Assembly: GCF_000378185.1 (NCBI RefSeq)
Contig: NZ_KB899383.1
Coordinates: 62,001 to 126,000, forward strand
Direction of reading: 5' to 3'
DNA length: 64,000 nt
Source: Salinimonas chungwhensis DSM 16280
GTDB lineage: Bacteria > Pseudomonadota > Gammaproteobacteria > Enterobacterales > Alteromonadaceae
Below are positions 8,089-18,315 of the stretch, piece after piece. Both the position numbers and the translations under genes were made by a program. The notes below the pieces were generated by a model. That model searched no databases, had not been told where the DNA came from, and worked only from the letters and a program-made list of their open reading frames with translations. Positions within the stretch are counted from its first letter, which is position 1; each line of letters begins with the position of its first letter.

Positions 8089-8930
8089 TCAGATAAGCCC
8101 AAGGTGACTGGCGTGAAATTGTAAGTGCTCTTCAATGAACGAGGCGATGAAAAAGTAGCTGTGATCATAGCCTTCATGCATATTGAGCGTAAGTTGCGTG
8201 TCAGACTGTTGGGCAGCGTTCACCAACGCCTCTGGTTTAAGCTGCTCGGTCAAAAACTGATCGCCGCGCCCCTGTTCCACTAACAAAGGAATATAATGCT
8301 GCTTTTGCGCAAGTAAGTAGGCAGCATCATATTGTTGCCAGTTGGCCTTATCCTCGCCCAGATACGCACTAAATGCTTTTTCACCCCATGGGCAATTCAT
8401 GGGGTTAGCCACTGGACTGAAAGCCGACACTGAAACGTAGCGCTCAGGTTCATTCAAACCGACCACCAATGCACCATGACCACCCATGGAGTGACCGCTG
8501 ACAGCCCGCTCGCCGGTCACCGGGAATTCAGATTCCACCAACGTCGGCAACTCTTTGGTTACATAATCATACATCTGATAATGATCTTTCCACGGTGACT
8601 GCGTGGCATTGACGTAAAATCCTGCGCCAAGCCCCATATCGTAAGCGCCATCTTCATCATCAGGCACATCGTCACCGCGAGGGCTGGTATCAGGGGCGAC
8701 TATCGCCATGCCTAATTCTGAGGCAAGTCTCATGGCGCCAGCTTTCTGCATGAAATTTTCATCTGTACAGGTCAGGCCCGATAACCAGTAAAGCACCGGA
8801 ACAGGATTCTCCTGAGAGGCAAATGGCGGCAGAAAAACAGCAAACGTCATTTCGCAGTTTGTTGAATCCGAGGCATGTTTGTAACGGCGGTGATGCCCGC
8901 CAAAAGCCCTGTTTTCAGAAATCAGCTCCA

Positions 8931-8931
<1 letters not shown>
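8089..8931 (-). CDS. fghA: S-formylglutathione hydrolase
   Basis: 280 residues, the usual length for this esterase-D-like alpha/beta hydrolase. It hydrolyses S-formylglutathione to formate and glutathione, the second step of glutathione-dependent formaldehyde detoxification in the cytoplasm. The nucleophile elbow SGHSMGGHGA places the catalytic serine at 148; the catalytic histidine is in GYDHSYFF near the C-terminus. The N-terminal YWLSGLTCTDENF motif is typical of the family. Its ATG overlaps the stop of the upstream dehydrogenase gene (TAATG), so the two are translated together. No FrmR-type repressor gene is next to the pair. Confidence 0.95.
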
Positions 8932-10088
<1,157 letters not shown>

Positions 10089-10177
10089 TTATGTATTTGC
10101 TTATTACCAGTAAACGGTCTATCGGCTTTTGGTTCAAGTTCGTTTACACTAAGCGCCAAATAAAAGAGGTGAATGCC

Positions 10178-11077
10178 ATGCTCAAAAACCTTAGCCATCA
10201 TTTACTTGGCGTTGTTTCGGTAACAATTTATTTTATCAATACTGTTGTGTGGGCCACGCCCATTATTCTGTTTTCGGTTTGCAAACTGATTCCTGTGTCA
10301 TGGTGGCAGCGGTTCATTACTTATCTGCTGGATAACTGTGCCACCGCCTGGATAGGCGTAAACAATTTGAATCAGCGTTTGTTAAGCAACACGACATGGC
10401 ACGTCAATGGCCTTGATCAGTTGACGCTTCACGACTGGTATCTGGTAATTGCCAATCATCAGTCGTGGGTCGATATTTTGGTGCTCCAACGGGTTTTCAA
10501 CCGCAGGATACCGTTTTTAAAGTTTTTTTTGAAAAAAGAGCTCATTTGGGTACCTATTCTTGGACTGGCGTGGTGGGCGCTGGATTTTCCATTCATGCGT
10601 CGTTATACCAAAACGTTTCTCGCTAAAAATCCACACATGAAAGGCAAGGATATGGAAACCACGCGCCGCGCCTGTGAGAAATTTCGCTATAAACCGGTCA
10701 GCATTATGAACTTTGTCGAAGGCACACGTTACACCAAAGCCAAGCATGATGCGCAGGCTTCGCCTTTCGAGCATCTGTTAAAACCCCGCGCCGGTGGTAT
10801 TGCATTTGTGCTTTCTGCCATGGGTGACCAGTTGCACAAACTGGTTGATGTTACCATTGACTATCCTGATGGTGTCCCCTCTTTCTGGGACTTTGTCAGT
10901 GGCAAAGTAAAGCAGGTTCGGGTAGAGGTATCGGTGATGCCGATCAAAGAAATTGTAGAGGGCGGCTTTTTCAGTGACTCCTACTTTTCTGACCCTGAAC
11001 AACGCGCACAGTTTCAGCAATGGCTCAACAGCCGCTGGGCTGAAAAAGACGCGTTACTGAAAACACTAAATTCATAA
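10178..11077 (+). CDS. PlsC-family lysophospholipid acyltransferase (YihG-like), first copy
   Basis: 299 residues from ATG 10178, chosen because AAGAGG lies just upstream and longer versions would run back into frmA. A hydrophobic N-terminal helix is followed by the acyltransferase domain with motif NHQSWVD (His94, Asp99) and EGTR (181-184), the HX4D catalytic and substrate motifs of 1-acylglycerol-3-phosphate acyltransferases. The long FLKKELIWVPILGLAWWALDFPFMRR-type stretch (described by its ends only: FLKKELIW and PFMRR) is typical of the YihG subgroup. It acts at the inner membrane in phospholipid remodelling. A clearly homologous gene follows 5 bases later. Confidence 0.85.
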   Translation: MLKNLSHHLLGVVSVTIYFINTVVWATPIILFSVCKLIPVSWWQRFITYLLDNCATAWIGVNNLNQRLLSNTTWHVNGLDQLTLHDWYLVIANHQSWVDILVLQRVFNRRIPFLKFFLKKELIWVPILGLAWWALDFPFMRRYTKTFLAKNPHMKGKDMETTRRACEKFRYKPVSIMNFVEGTRYTKAKHDAQASPFEHLLKPRAGGIAFVLSAMGDQLHKLVDVTIDYPDGVPSFWDFVSGKVKQVRVEVSVMPIKEIVEGGFFSDSYFSDPEQRAQFQQWLNSRWAEKDALLKTLNS

Positions 11078-11082
11078 ATATT

Positions 11083-11976
11083 ATGTTAAGAGATGTACTT
11101 GCCCCTTTTATCTTCGTGCTTCATACCACGCTGCAAATTTTAAATCTGGCGCTATGGGGTTCGGTGATTATCGGCCTGGGGTTACTAAAGCTTTTAGTGC
11201 CCTTTAAGCGCTTTCGGCACGCACTTGCCAGCGTCATGCATTTTTGTATGTTTGCGTTTAGCAAAATAAGTGTCTGGATGATCTATTTTTTCAATCCTGT
11301 CACTATAGAGCGCCGCTTCAGTGCCCCAGTTTCATCGCAAAGCTGGTACCTTATTGTCGCTAATCATTTGAGCTACCTGGATATCATTGTGCTCATTGAG
11401 CTTGCCGCCGGTCGCTTTCCCGCGCCTAAATTTTTCCTGAAAAAAGAGCTTATCTGGCTGCCATTTGTTGGGCTGGGCGCCTGGGCACTGGATATGCCAT
11501 TTATGCGACGTTACTCGCGAGACTATGTCGCCCGAAACCCGCATTTGGCCGGAAAGGATATTGAAACCACGCGCCGGTATTGCGAACGGTTTATCGAAAC
11601 ACCAACTACCGTCATTAACTTTGTCGAAGGCACCCGGTTTACGCCGGCCAAACATGCAGCGAAACAAAGTGTATATACAACATTACTTCCGCCTAAAGCC
11701 GGTGGTATTGCATTTACCATGGCGACAATGGGTGATCTGTTTACCAACATTCTGGATATTTCACTGCTGTACCCGGATAACCGCAAACATCCGATGATGG
11801 CTATGCTCAGCGGCAAAATGCGACGTATCGTTATTGACGTCAACGTGCTTGAAGTGCCACCACATATAAAGGGCGATTACTTTCAGGATGAACAGTTTAA
11901 AAGTCAGTTCCAAAGCTGGCTGAACCGGTTGTGGCAGGATAAAGACCAGCGTATTAAACAATTTATGGAGAAATAG
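11083..11976 (+). CDS. PlsC-family lysophospholipid acyltransferase (YihG-like), second copy
   Basis: 297 residues. Same architecture as its neighbour: an N-terminal membrane helix, NHLSYLD (His95, Asp100), the FLKKELIWLPF block, PFMRRYS and NFVEGTRFT. The two proteins align over nearly their whole length, so this is a tandem duplication that has diverged. Acyl-chain or head-group preference cannot be read from sequence. It ends 1 base before the GTG of the MscS-family channel gene, making a three-gene membrane operon. Confidence 0.85.
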   Translation: MLRDVLAPFIFVLHTTLQILNLALWGSVIIGLGLLKLLVPFKRFRHALASVMHFCMFAFSKISVWMIYFFNPVTIERRFSAPVSSQSWYLIVANHLSYLDIIVLIELAAGRFPAPKFFLKKELIWLPFVGLGAWALDMPFMRRYSRDYVARNPHLAGKDIETTRRYCERFIETPTTVINFVEGTRFTPAKHAAKQSVYTTLLPPKAGGIAFTMATMGDLFTNILDISLLYPDNRKHPMMAMLSGKMRRIVIDVNVLEVPPHIKGDYFQDEQFKSQFQSWLNRLWQDKDQRIKQFMEK

Positions 11977-11977
11977 C

Positions 11978-13309
11978 GTGGATTTAAGTGAATCGGCCCG
12001 GGATTTATTCCTGACAGTAATACATAAATTGTTGCCTTCGGTGACCCCAGATGACCCGCTTTTCAATCTGATTGCGACAGGTACGATTGTGCTTGCTGCC
12101 ATGGCCATTTATCTGCCTATTCGGATTGTGTTTCGGCTTTATATTGAGCGGCTGGTTAAACGAACGCGCAGCGGCTGGGATGATGCTCTTTACAGGCATG
12201 GCTTTTTCAGACGTCTGGTTCACCTGGTACCGGCACTTATCATTTTCTCGTTCACACCCGTTCTGATTCAGGAAGAAAGCGCCTTTTTCGGACTCCTGAT
12301 CAAGCTATCTTTGCTGTATATGATGATGGTGGCGCTGCTCGCGATATTTGCTGTGCTGTCTACTCTGGAAGACATGTATAACGCTTCCTACCTGGCTAAC
12401 CGTGCGCCCATTACCGGCTTCATTCAGGTTGCAAAGCTTATCTTTACGATTATTGTGTTGCTGTCGTGCGTTTCCATCATCATCGAACGTAATCCACTGT
12501 TTATTTTATCCGGTGTTACAGCGTTGGCAGCGGTGCTATTGCTTATTTTCCGCGATACCATATTAGGTTTCGTGGCGGGTATCCAAATTGCCGCCAACCG
12601 CATGTTCAAAAACGGCGACTGGATTCAAATTACAAAGTTTGAGGTGGATGGCGAAATCAGAGAGATAGGCCTGACCAATGTAAAAGTACAGAACTGGGAC
12701 ATGACCATTTCAACGCTGCCTACTTACTCATTAACGAATGAAGCTGTTCGCAATTGGCGCGGTATGCAGGAGTCGGGCGGCCGGCGGATTAAGCGGGCGA
12801 TCCACATAGATATTCACTCGGTGCGTCTTTGCGATAAAGCTATGCTTTCCCGCTTCGCCAAAATCCGCCGTCTTACCGACTATATCAATGGCAAGATGGA
12901 AGAGCTCAGGGCTTACCACAAAGACGAGAACATTGATGAAACCGATTTACTCAACAGTCGTAAGCTGACCAACATAGGGACATTTCGCGCTTATCTCACC
13001 GCGTATCTTAATCAACATCCGAAGGTTAACCACACCATGACCATTATGGTTAGGCAGTTACCGCCTACTGAATTGGGGATACCGCTTGAGCTGTACTGCT
13101 TTTGTACCGAAAAAGCCTGGGTGGATTACGAAAGCATACAAGCTGAAATTTTCGACCACGTAATGGCAATGTTGGATTTATTCGATCTTCGTGCCTATCA
13201 GCGGGACAGTCACTTACTTGCCTGGAACGCAAACCGGGCGATGCCGGCTAAACAACTTGACCAATACAAAATGACCGACGAGCCTGACAAGCAAAAGAGC
13301 GACGCGTGA
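11978..13309 (+). CDS. MscS-family mechanosensitive channel (YbdG-like)
   Basis: 443 residues from a GTG. Several N-terminal transmembrane helices lead to the pore-lining region and an MscS beta domain with NRMFKNGDWIQI and EIGLTNVKVQNWDM, followed by a cytoplasmic cage domain that is longer than in MscS. The length and long C-terminal part resemble the YbdG/MscM miniconductance channel. The protein would release solutes on osmotic downshift. The placement directly after two phospholipid acyltransferases suggests joint control of membrane composition and tension; this is inference. Confidence 0.85.
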   Translation: MDLSESARDLFLTVIHKLLPSVTPDDPLFNLIATGTIVLAAMAIYLPIRIVFRLYIERLVKRTRSGWDDALYRHGFFRRLVHLVPALIIFSFTPVLIQEESAFFGLLIKLSLLYMMMVALLAIFAVLSTLEDMYNASYLANRAPITGFIQVAKLIFTIIVLLSCVSIIIERNPLFILSGVTALAAVLLLIFRDTILGFVAGIQIAANRMFKNGDWIQITKFEVDGEIREIGLTNVKVQNWDMTISTLPTYSLTNEAVRNWRGMQESGGRRIKRAIHIDIHSVRLCDKAMLSRFAKIRRLTDYINGKMEELRAYHKDENIDETDLLNSRKLTNIGTFRAYLTAYLNQHPKVNHTMTIMVRQLPPTELGIPLELYCFCTEKAWVDYESIQAEIFDHVMAMLDLFDLRAYQRDSHLLAWNANRAMPAKQLDQYKMTDEPDKQKSDA

Positions 13310-13318
13310 ACGCGTCGC
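13292..13318 (-). terminator. Probable terminator of the small membrane-protein gene
   Basis: An 8-bp stem GCGACGCG/CGCGTCGC (13299-13318) with a four-base loop overlaps the stop codon of the MscS gene. Read on the minus strand it is followed by TCTTTTGC, a modest T-tract, so it more likely serves the 63-residue gene. Confidence 0.45.
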
Positions 13319-13326
13319 GCTTCTGA

Positions 13327-13518
13327 TCAGGCGAGTGCGTAACCCATAAGTAATGAGACCACCAGCCCTGATATACCAAAAAAACCATATTCGATCTTAT
13401 GTTGCATACCTTTTGCGCCCGCTCCGCCACCCATAAATCCCATAATTATACTGGTCATGCCCAGTACAAAAGCCAGCAATCCTATACCAAAGCCTATGGC
13501 ACCTATCCACTCACTCAT
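13327..13518 (-). CDS. Small two-TM protein of unknown function
   Basis: 63 residues, with a GAGG-containing ribosome site upstream of the ATG. Two hydrophobic helices (about 4-28 and 43-62) flank a short Gly/Ala/Lys loop (GGGAGAKG). No family recognised. It stands alone, divergent from yggN and convergent with the MscS gene, with its own candidate terminator, which supports its being real. Confidence 0.5.
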   Translation of the reverse strand: MSEWIGAIGFGIGLLAFVLGMTSIIMGFMGGGAGAKGMQHKIEYGFFGISGLVVSLLMGYALA

Positions 13519-13707
13519 AAATCTGCCTCACATGTAAAAGCACGACCAGACGTGCATCTAACTCATTAATATTGGTGCTTTATTATGCACTATCGTAGTT
13601 AATTTTAATATTTTACCGAGTGAAATCTTTATGTTTTTTGCGTTAGCGCAAAATTTCACAATTTAGTGAATTTGGCCAACTTATTCGCTCACTATCAACC
13701 TCTCACA

Positions 13708-13735
13708 TTGAACAGAAACGTATACCTTTGATAAT
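13708..13735 (+). promoter_or_regulatory. Candidate sigma-70 promoter for yggN
   Basis: TTGAAC (13708-13713) and GATAAT (13730-13735) are separated by 16 bases, about 70 bases before the yggN start. The AT-rich divergent region fits a promoter, but this is a motif match only. Confidence 0.4.
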
Positions 13736-13805
13736 TATAGCTTTTAAATATGGCACGTCACGTGCTCTGTAATCCTGAAAATGGGTTTGTTAAAAAGGAT
13801 ATGAA

Positions 13806-14597
13806 ATGAAACTTCGCACATTAACACTAGCGCTATCAACACTACTTTCGACTACCGCAATGGCACATGACAACGAATGTAATGTCGATATTCAGGGGAA
13901 TCTTGAGTACAACGATAAACTGATCACGGTTGAGATGGACAATGGTCGCATTATGAAGATTTCACCCGACAATACGCTGACTCTGGATGGCCAAACGGTT
14001 TTATTGAACGACGATCAGCAGGATGATGTAGAAGACTATCGCGAAGCTATTGATGAAGCGGTACCCATGACCGTTAACCTTGTTTCAGACAGCATCGAAC
14101 TGGCCGGCACCGCTGTGGGCGAAGTATTCGGCAAGTTGTTGGGTCCGGATGATTCAATGGTAACTGACTTTAAAGCAACCCTGAGCGATATGCGCAGTGA
14201 GATGGAAAACCATTTTTATACCGACAACGGCAGTATCCGGGTTACCAAAAATGATTTTGACGGCGATGGCTGGTTTGACAGCACCTGGGAGAGCAAATTC
14301 GAAGAACGTATTGAGGACATGGTTACTGAAGCCACCGGTAAGCTGCTAGTGGCAATTGGCTCTCAAATAATGAGTGGTGACGGCGACATGGATGATTTTG
14401 AAACACGCATGGAAAACTTCGCGGAAAACCTCGAAGAGCAACTGGAGAGCAAAGCTGAAACCATTGAAGACCAGGCTGAAACGCTATGTCGGGTACTGCG
14501 TGAGGCTGATAAAGCTGAAGGCCGCATGCAAGCCTCCATTCCCGGACTCGAAGAGCTTGATTTGCTGAATATCAAATACGACAGTGATCGTATGTAA
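13806..14597 (+). CDS. yggN: YggN-family (DUF2884) secreted protein
   Basis: 263 residues with an N-terminal signal peptide ending near TAMA-H. The mature protein begins with a cysteine-containing strand (ECNVDIQGNLEY), then VEMDNGRIMKISPDNTLTLDG, a negatively charged helical middle and a conserved late cysteine in ETLCRVLREAD. This matches the DUF2884/YggN family of periplasmic proteins, whose function is unknown. The sequence is strongly acidic. AAGGAT lies just before the ATG. It is monocistronic or coupled with the YeeZ-like gene 54 bases downstream. Confidence 0.8.
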   Translation: MKLRTLTLALSTLLSTTAMAHDNECNVDIQGNLEYNDKLITVEMDNGRIMKISPDNTLTLDGQTVLLNDDQQDDVEDYREAIDEAVPMTVNLVSDSIELAGTAVGEVFGKLLGPDDSMVTDFKATLSDMRSEMENHFYTDNGSIRVTKNDFDGDGWFDSTWESKFEERIEDMVTEATGKLLVAIGSQIMSGDGDMDDFETRMENFAENLEEQLESKAETIEDQAETLCRVLREADKAEGRMQASIPGLEELDLLNIKYDSDRM

Positions 14598-14651
14598 GCA
14601 AACGCTGTAAACATGCTAGGATATCAGTACAACTGACGAGCGTTGAATAGC

Positions 14652-15461
14652 ATGACTACACTCACTCTTTGCGGATGCGGCTGGCTGGGTAAACAACTGG
14701 CTGCCGCCAATCCTGATGCCACGCTGATTGGAACGACACAAAGTGCTGATAACTTTGCTGCATTGTCTGATTACAATGTCAGACCTTTGCAATTTTACTT
14801 AGGCGACAATTCCGCTCCAATTGCCCAGGCAGCCAGTGGTAGTACGGTGGTCCTCAATATCCCGCCTGGCGCACGTAAAAAGCATCTGGATCCGAATTTC
14901 CTGCCAGCAATGTTAGCCCTTATCGACGATTTTTTTTCCTGTGGCGCGCAACGTCTGATTTTCATCAGTACCACAGCGGTTTATGGGGAACAGGATACAA
15001 CGGTCACCGAAGAAACTCCCACTGATGCGGTCACCCCTTCTGGCAAAGCCCATGTGGCTATCGAAAATCATCTTATGGAGCATTACCGCCAGCAATCAGC
15101 AGTCTTTAGATTAGCTGGTTTGGTTGGACCGTCACGGCACCCGGGCCGCTTTCTGGCCGGACGTCAAATGGACAAAGGTGAACAGGTAGTGAATCTTGTC
15201 CATGGTGAAGATGTTTGTCGGGCAATCAACCACTGGCTTGCTAAACCCCGCTATGGTGAGATATTTCACCTGTGTAGCAATGAACACCCCAAAAGAGGGG
15301 ATTATTACCGCGATTACGCACTGCACTGGTCACTGCCGCCACCTGAATTTAATCCGGATTACAGCACATTAGCCCCAAGCGGTAAGACCATCGATGCGCA
15401 CAAAAGCTGGCAGAAACTGGGGCTGACGCCAACATTTGCCAGCCCCTATGACATGCTTTAA
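14652..15461 (+). CDS. YeeZ-like NAD(P)-binding epimerase/dehydratase-family protein
   Basis: About 269 residues from ATG 14652; an in-frame TTG at 14643 is an alternative. An atypical N-terminal dinucleotide motif GCGWLGKQLA is followed by FISTTAVYGEQD, as in extended SDR proteins. The SDR lysine position of YxxxK is replaced: the motif after VTPSGKAH lacks the usual tyrosine. The family resembles E. coli YeeZ, whose substrate is unknown. The gene ends in a TTAA that also contains the stop codon of the convergent transporter gene (4-base overlap of two coding ends). Confidence 0.75.
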   Translation: MTTLTLCGCGWLGKQLAAANPDATLIGTTQSADNFAALSDYNVRPLQFYLGDNSAPIAQAASGSTVVLNIPPGARKKHLDPNFLPAMLALIDDFFSCGAQRLIFISTTAVYGEQDTTVTEETPTDAVTPSGKAHVAIENHLMEHYRQQSAVFRLAGLVGPSRHPGRFLAGRQMDKGEQVVNLVHGEDVCRAINHWLAKPRYGEIFHLCSNEHPKRGDYYRDYALHWSLPPPEFNPDYSTLAPSGKTIDAHKSWQKLGLTPTFASPYDML

Positions 15462-16900
15462 CTAAACAGTGACGAAATGCCTGCATACAACGAGTAGTCG
15501 AAGTATTTCAGACATACTGTGTTGATGAAAATGGCTAACAGTATTACCGGAATAAAGGTGCCAAGGGATATATCCACATAGCGTTCAAAAAGGCTACCTT
15601 TATAGTTGGGAGCGCCTTCGTGCAAAGCCTCATTGAAGTTATGGCGCTTCCATCGATAAATAACAAATATACATATCAAAAAGCCGTTGAGCGGTAAAAT
15701 AGTGTCGTAGAAAACATCGTATATCACATCAAAAAATGATTTAGATGTTCCGGCATAGGTGGTAAATGAGGTAAAGAAATCCACAAAGCCAAACGACAGA
15801 GCGCAGAAGCAGCCAAGCGCTATCAGTAGGATCCCCAACAGACCCAATGCCTTTTTCCGACTCACGCCCTTTTCATCCATTAGAGCAGCAACCGGTACTT
15901 CAAAAATCGACACCAGCGATGTAATTGCGGCAAAAAATACCAGTAAAAAGAATACGCTGGCTACAATTGATGCGCCCAGATACCCAATACTGGTTTGCAT
16001 CGCCAGAAATATCTTTGGCAGGAATGTAAAAATCATACCGATAGACGAGTCGCTTAATTCAGCAGGATTTGTGTCGGGATTAAAAGAAAAGATTGCCGGC
16101 AAAATCATCAGGCCCGCGGTAAAAGCTACCGCTGTGTCAGTTATCGCCACCAGCTTAGCAGAGTTGGGCACATCGGCTTCTTTAGCGATATAACTGCCAT
16201 AAGTAATCATAATTCCCATACCCAGAGATAATGAGAAAAACGCCTGAGCAAGCGCCCCATTAATTACGGAGGCATTGATTTTGCTAAAGTCTGGAATCAG
16301 ATAGAATTCCACACCGGCCATGGCGTTATCTCGGGTAAGTACAAAAATCACCAGCACCAATAGCATAATAAATAATGAAGGCATGAGCAGTTTGGCTGCT
16401 TTTTCGATACCTTCTTTCACCCCACCTTGCAAAATGAGGTAAACCACGCCCGCCACACCGGCCATGTACAAAAATATTTTGGGAGAGTTAATAAAGTTAC
16501 CGAATGTTTCCGGGCTCGCCAATACATCCAGGTCGCCCGTGACCGCTTCAAACAAATAACCAAATATCCACACGGTAATAACCAGATAAAACACCGCGAT
16601 CATGAAAGGCGTGAGAATTGATAGCCACCCGGCAATTTTCCAGCCGGTTTTGTTGCCACTAAGTTCATTGTAGCTGCCCAATGGGTCTTTGCGAGCATGC
16701 CGCCCTACGGTCATTTCGGCCAGCATTACGGGCAAACAAATAGCAAAAACAAATATGGCATACATCAGTAAAAATGCACCCCCACCGTTTTTCGCTGCTC
16801 CTACTGGAAATCCCACGAGGTTTCCTATGCCCACGGCTGATCCTGCTGCAGCAAGAATAAAACCGAGGCGCGATCCGAACTGTTCTCTGGCGCCGCTCAT
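15458..16900 (-). CDS. Na+-dependent transporter of the NSS (neurotransmitter:sodium symporter) family
   Basis: 480 residues, about 11-12 transmembrane helices. The N-terminal block FGSRLGFILAAAGSAVGIGN, followed by GGGAFLLMYAIFVF, is the first helix and sodium-site region of bacterial NSS proteins. These import amino acids or related compounds with Na+. The exact substrate is not visible. The sodium gradient would be supplied by the Na+-NQR encoded elsewhere in the window. The ATG at 16900 is the first in frame; the gene is single and convergent with the YeeZ-like gene. Confidence 0.9.
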   Translation of the reverse strand: MSGAREQFGSRLGFILAAAGSAVGIGNLVGFPVGAAKNGGGAFLLMYAIFVFAICLPVMLAEMTVGRHARKDPLGSYNELSGNKTGWKIAGWLSILTPFMIAVFYLVITVWIFGYLFEAVTGDLDVLASPETFGNFINSPKIFLYMAGVAGVVYLILQGGVKEGIEKAAKLLMPSLFIMLLVLVIFVLTRDNAMAGVEFYLIPDFSKINASVINGALAQAFFSLSLGMGIMITYGSYIAKEADVPNSAKLVAITDTAVAFTAGLMILPAIFSFNPDTNPAELSDSSIGMIFTFLPKIFLAMQTSIGYLGASIVASVFFLLVFFAAITSLVSIFEVPVAALMDEKGVSRKKALGLLGILLIALGCFCALSFGFVDFFTSFTTYAGTSKSFFDVIYDVFYDTILPLNGFLICIFVIYRWKRHNFNEALHEGAPNYKGSLFERYVDISLGTFIPVILLAIFINTVCLKYFDYSLYAGISSLFS

Positions 16901-17087
16901 ATACAGCTTCCCCTCAACGTTTGTTATTTGTTGTTTTGTTTTTCCCGGCCTGTTTTTTTGTTTTTAAGGATACGTCATTACTGGGCATACGCCCCGCAGG
17001 CTCGCTCCGGCCAGGTTGTTCAAAATGGTAACAGCAGTCAATGAAAAAGTCTTGAGTTATAGCGCACTCTTGGCGGCGCTAAGCGTA

Positions 17088-17822
17088 TCACCAGGTTACC
17101 ACTTTGTGGTCCCAGTCGAGAAAATAAGGGCTTTGCTCGGCGCTAAGGTCAGGCAATACAGACAACAGTTGGGATACGGTAAACGCAGGCGAAAACAGCT
17201 TTTCTGGCTTAACATTACGTTGAAAGGGTTCAGAAAGCCGGGTATCCACCGTGCCCGGATGATAACTCAGCAAGGTGGTAGATTTTGCCCGCCGCCCGTA
17301 TTCAACCGCCGCGGTTTTCAACAACATATTCAGCGCCGCTTTTGAAGCCCGATAGCCGTACCAGCCGCCCAGCTGATTGTCACTTATACTGCCTACCCGG
17401 GCGCTAAAGCAAACGATCTGGCTGGTGTTATCACTCATACGATCCACCAAATGCTTCAACCACAGTGTAGGCACCACACTATTGACGTGAAAATACCGGA
17501 GCAGCTGGTCATTATAAATATCTTCCAGGCGCTTTTCCGGCTCTATATTGTGACCATCCACCTCACCGTGAAGGATGCCAACGGTACTAATAGCTGTCCG
17601 TACTTTTTCATTATTCTCATCTAAGCGACGACAAAAGTCGTCAATGGCTTTCTCGTCATCCGTACGCATATTGACGCAGATGACATTGCTGGCGACATCA
17701 GCAGATTGTGATTTGCGCGATAATGCATAAACAGGCGTGTCAGTGTGTTTTTCAGACAGTTGTTTCACTAGCTCGCGGCCAATACCGCCAGAAGCACCTA
17801 TTACAATTATTACATCATTCAT
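17088..17822 (-). CDS. Short-chain dehydrogenase/reductase (C-factor/CsgA-like SDR)
   Basis: 244 residues from ATG 17822, chosen because GGAGG lies 5 bases upstream (the longer start at 17834 would overlap it). Rossmann motif GASGGIGRELV, a serine in the CFSARVGSI strand, and YxxxK as YRASK are all present, so it should be an active NAD(P)-dependent reductase. The spacing and KAALNMLLKT match the SDR subfamily near the C-factor proteins. It overlaps the end of the upstream DCC-family gene by 8 bases, indicating translational coupling. Confidence 0.85.
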   Translation of the reverse strand: MNDVIIVIGASGGIGRELVKQLSEKHTDTPVYALSRKSQSADVASNVICVNMRTDDEKAIDDFCRRLDENNEKVRTAISTVGILHGEVDGHNIEPEKRLEDIYNDQLLRYFHVNSVVPTLWLKHLVDRMSDNTSQIVCFSARVGSISDNQLGGWYGYRASKAALNMLLKTAAVEYGRRAKSTTLLSYHPGTVDTRLSEPFQRNVKPEKLFSPAFTVSQLLSVLPDLSAEQSPYFLDWDHKVVTW

Positions 17823-18207
17823 CTTTACCTCCACATTCGCATCCGCGTTTCTGGCCCGTTACCCAGTAAGAAATTTTGTAACGATGTTTGGCAAACAGTA
17901 AGTATGCCTTGTCCGCCACGTGGCGAATAACCGGCCAGCGCAGTGGTGCATACAGCCATCCCTTACCCACCTTTTTCCACGCAGCATGAGTCGCATCCAG
18001 CCCTTCTATCATAGTGCCGTCAGGCTGTCTGACATGGATTCGATTATTTAAATCATCCCAGTTTAAGTCAGGATAACGCTGGGTAAAGTCATCTTGTTGT
18101 ATGTCTTCAAACTGAATTTCAGCGTGTTTGTCATGATGGCGTAAGTGGCGCATCTCGGTGCGACACAGCGGACAATGTCCATCGTAGAAAATTATCATTA
18201 CCTGCAC
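17815..18207 (-). CDS. DCC-family (DUF393) thiol-disulfide oxidoreductase-like protein
   Basis: 130 residues (an internal ATG at 18198 is an alternative start). The N-terminal FYDGHCPLCRTEM contains the DxxCPxC signature of the DCC family, a thioredoxin-like group with an untested redox role. A Leu/Tyr-rich C-terminal half ends in a CECGG cysteine cluster. The coding end overlaps the SDR gene by 8 bases, so the pair is an operon divergent from msrA. A redox function next to methionine sulfoxide reductase is suggestive only. Confidence 0.8.
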   Translation of the reverse strand: MQVMIIFYDGHCPLCRTEMRHLRHHDKHAEIQFEDIQQDDFTQRYPDLNWDDLNNRIHVRQPDGTMIEGLDATHAAWKKVGKGWLYAPLRWPVIRHVADKAYLLFAKHRYKISYWVTGQKRGCECGGKDE

Positions 18208-18315
18208 AGTTTTGGCGAAGTGGAACCATGTTATACGAATTAATTATTTGCCCGGATGACTTGTGAAGTAATAGGTTTGCCTCCACGTTGAGCGTAAAGC
18301 AACAGGAGAAATAAA

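Noticed and set aside
17016-17345. Plus-strand 109-residue frame
   Set aside because: Antisense to the SDR gene, whose conserved motifs are clear; no homologous features.
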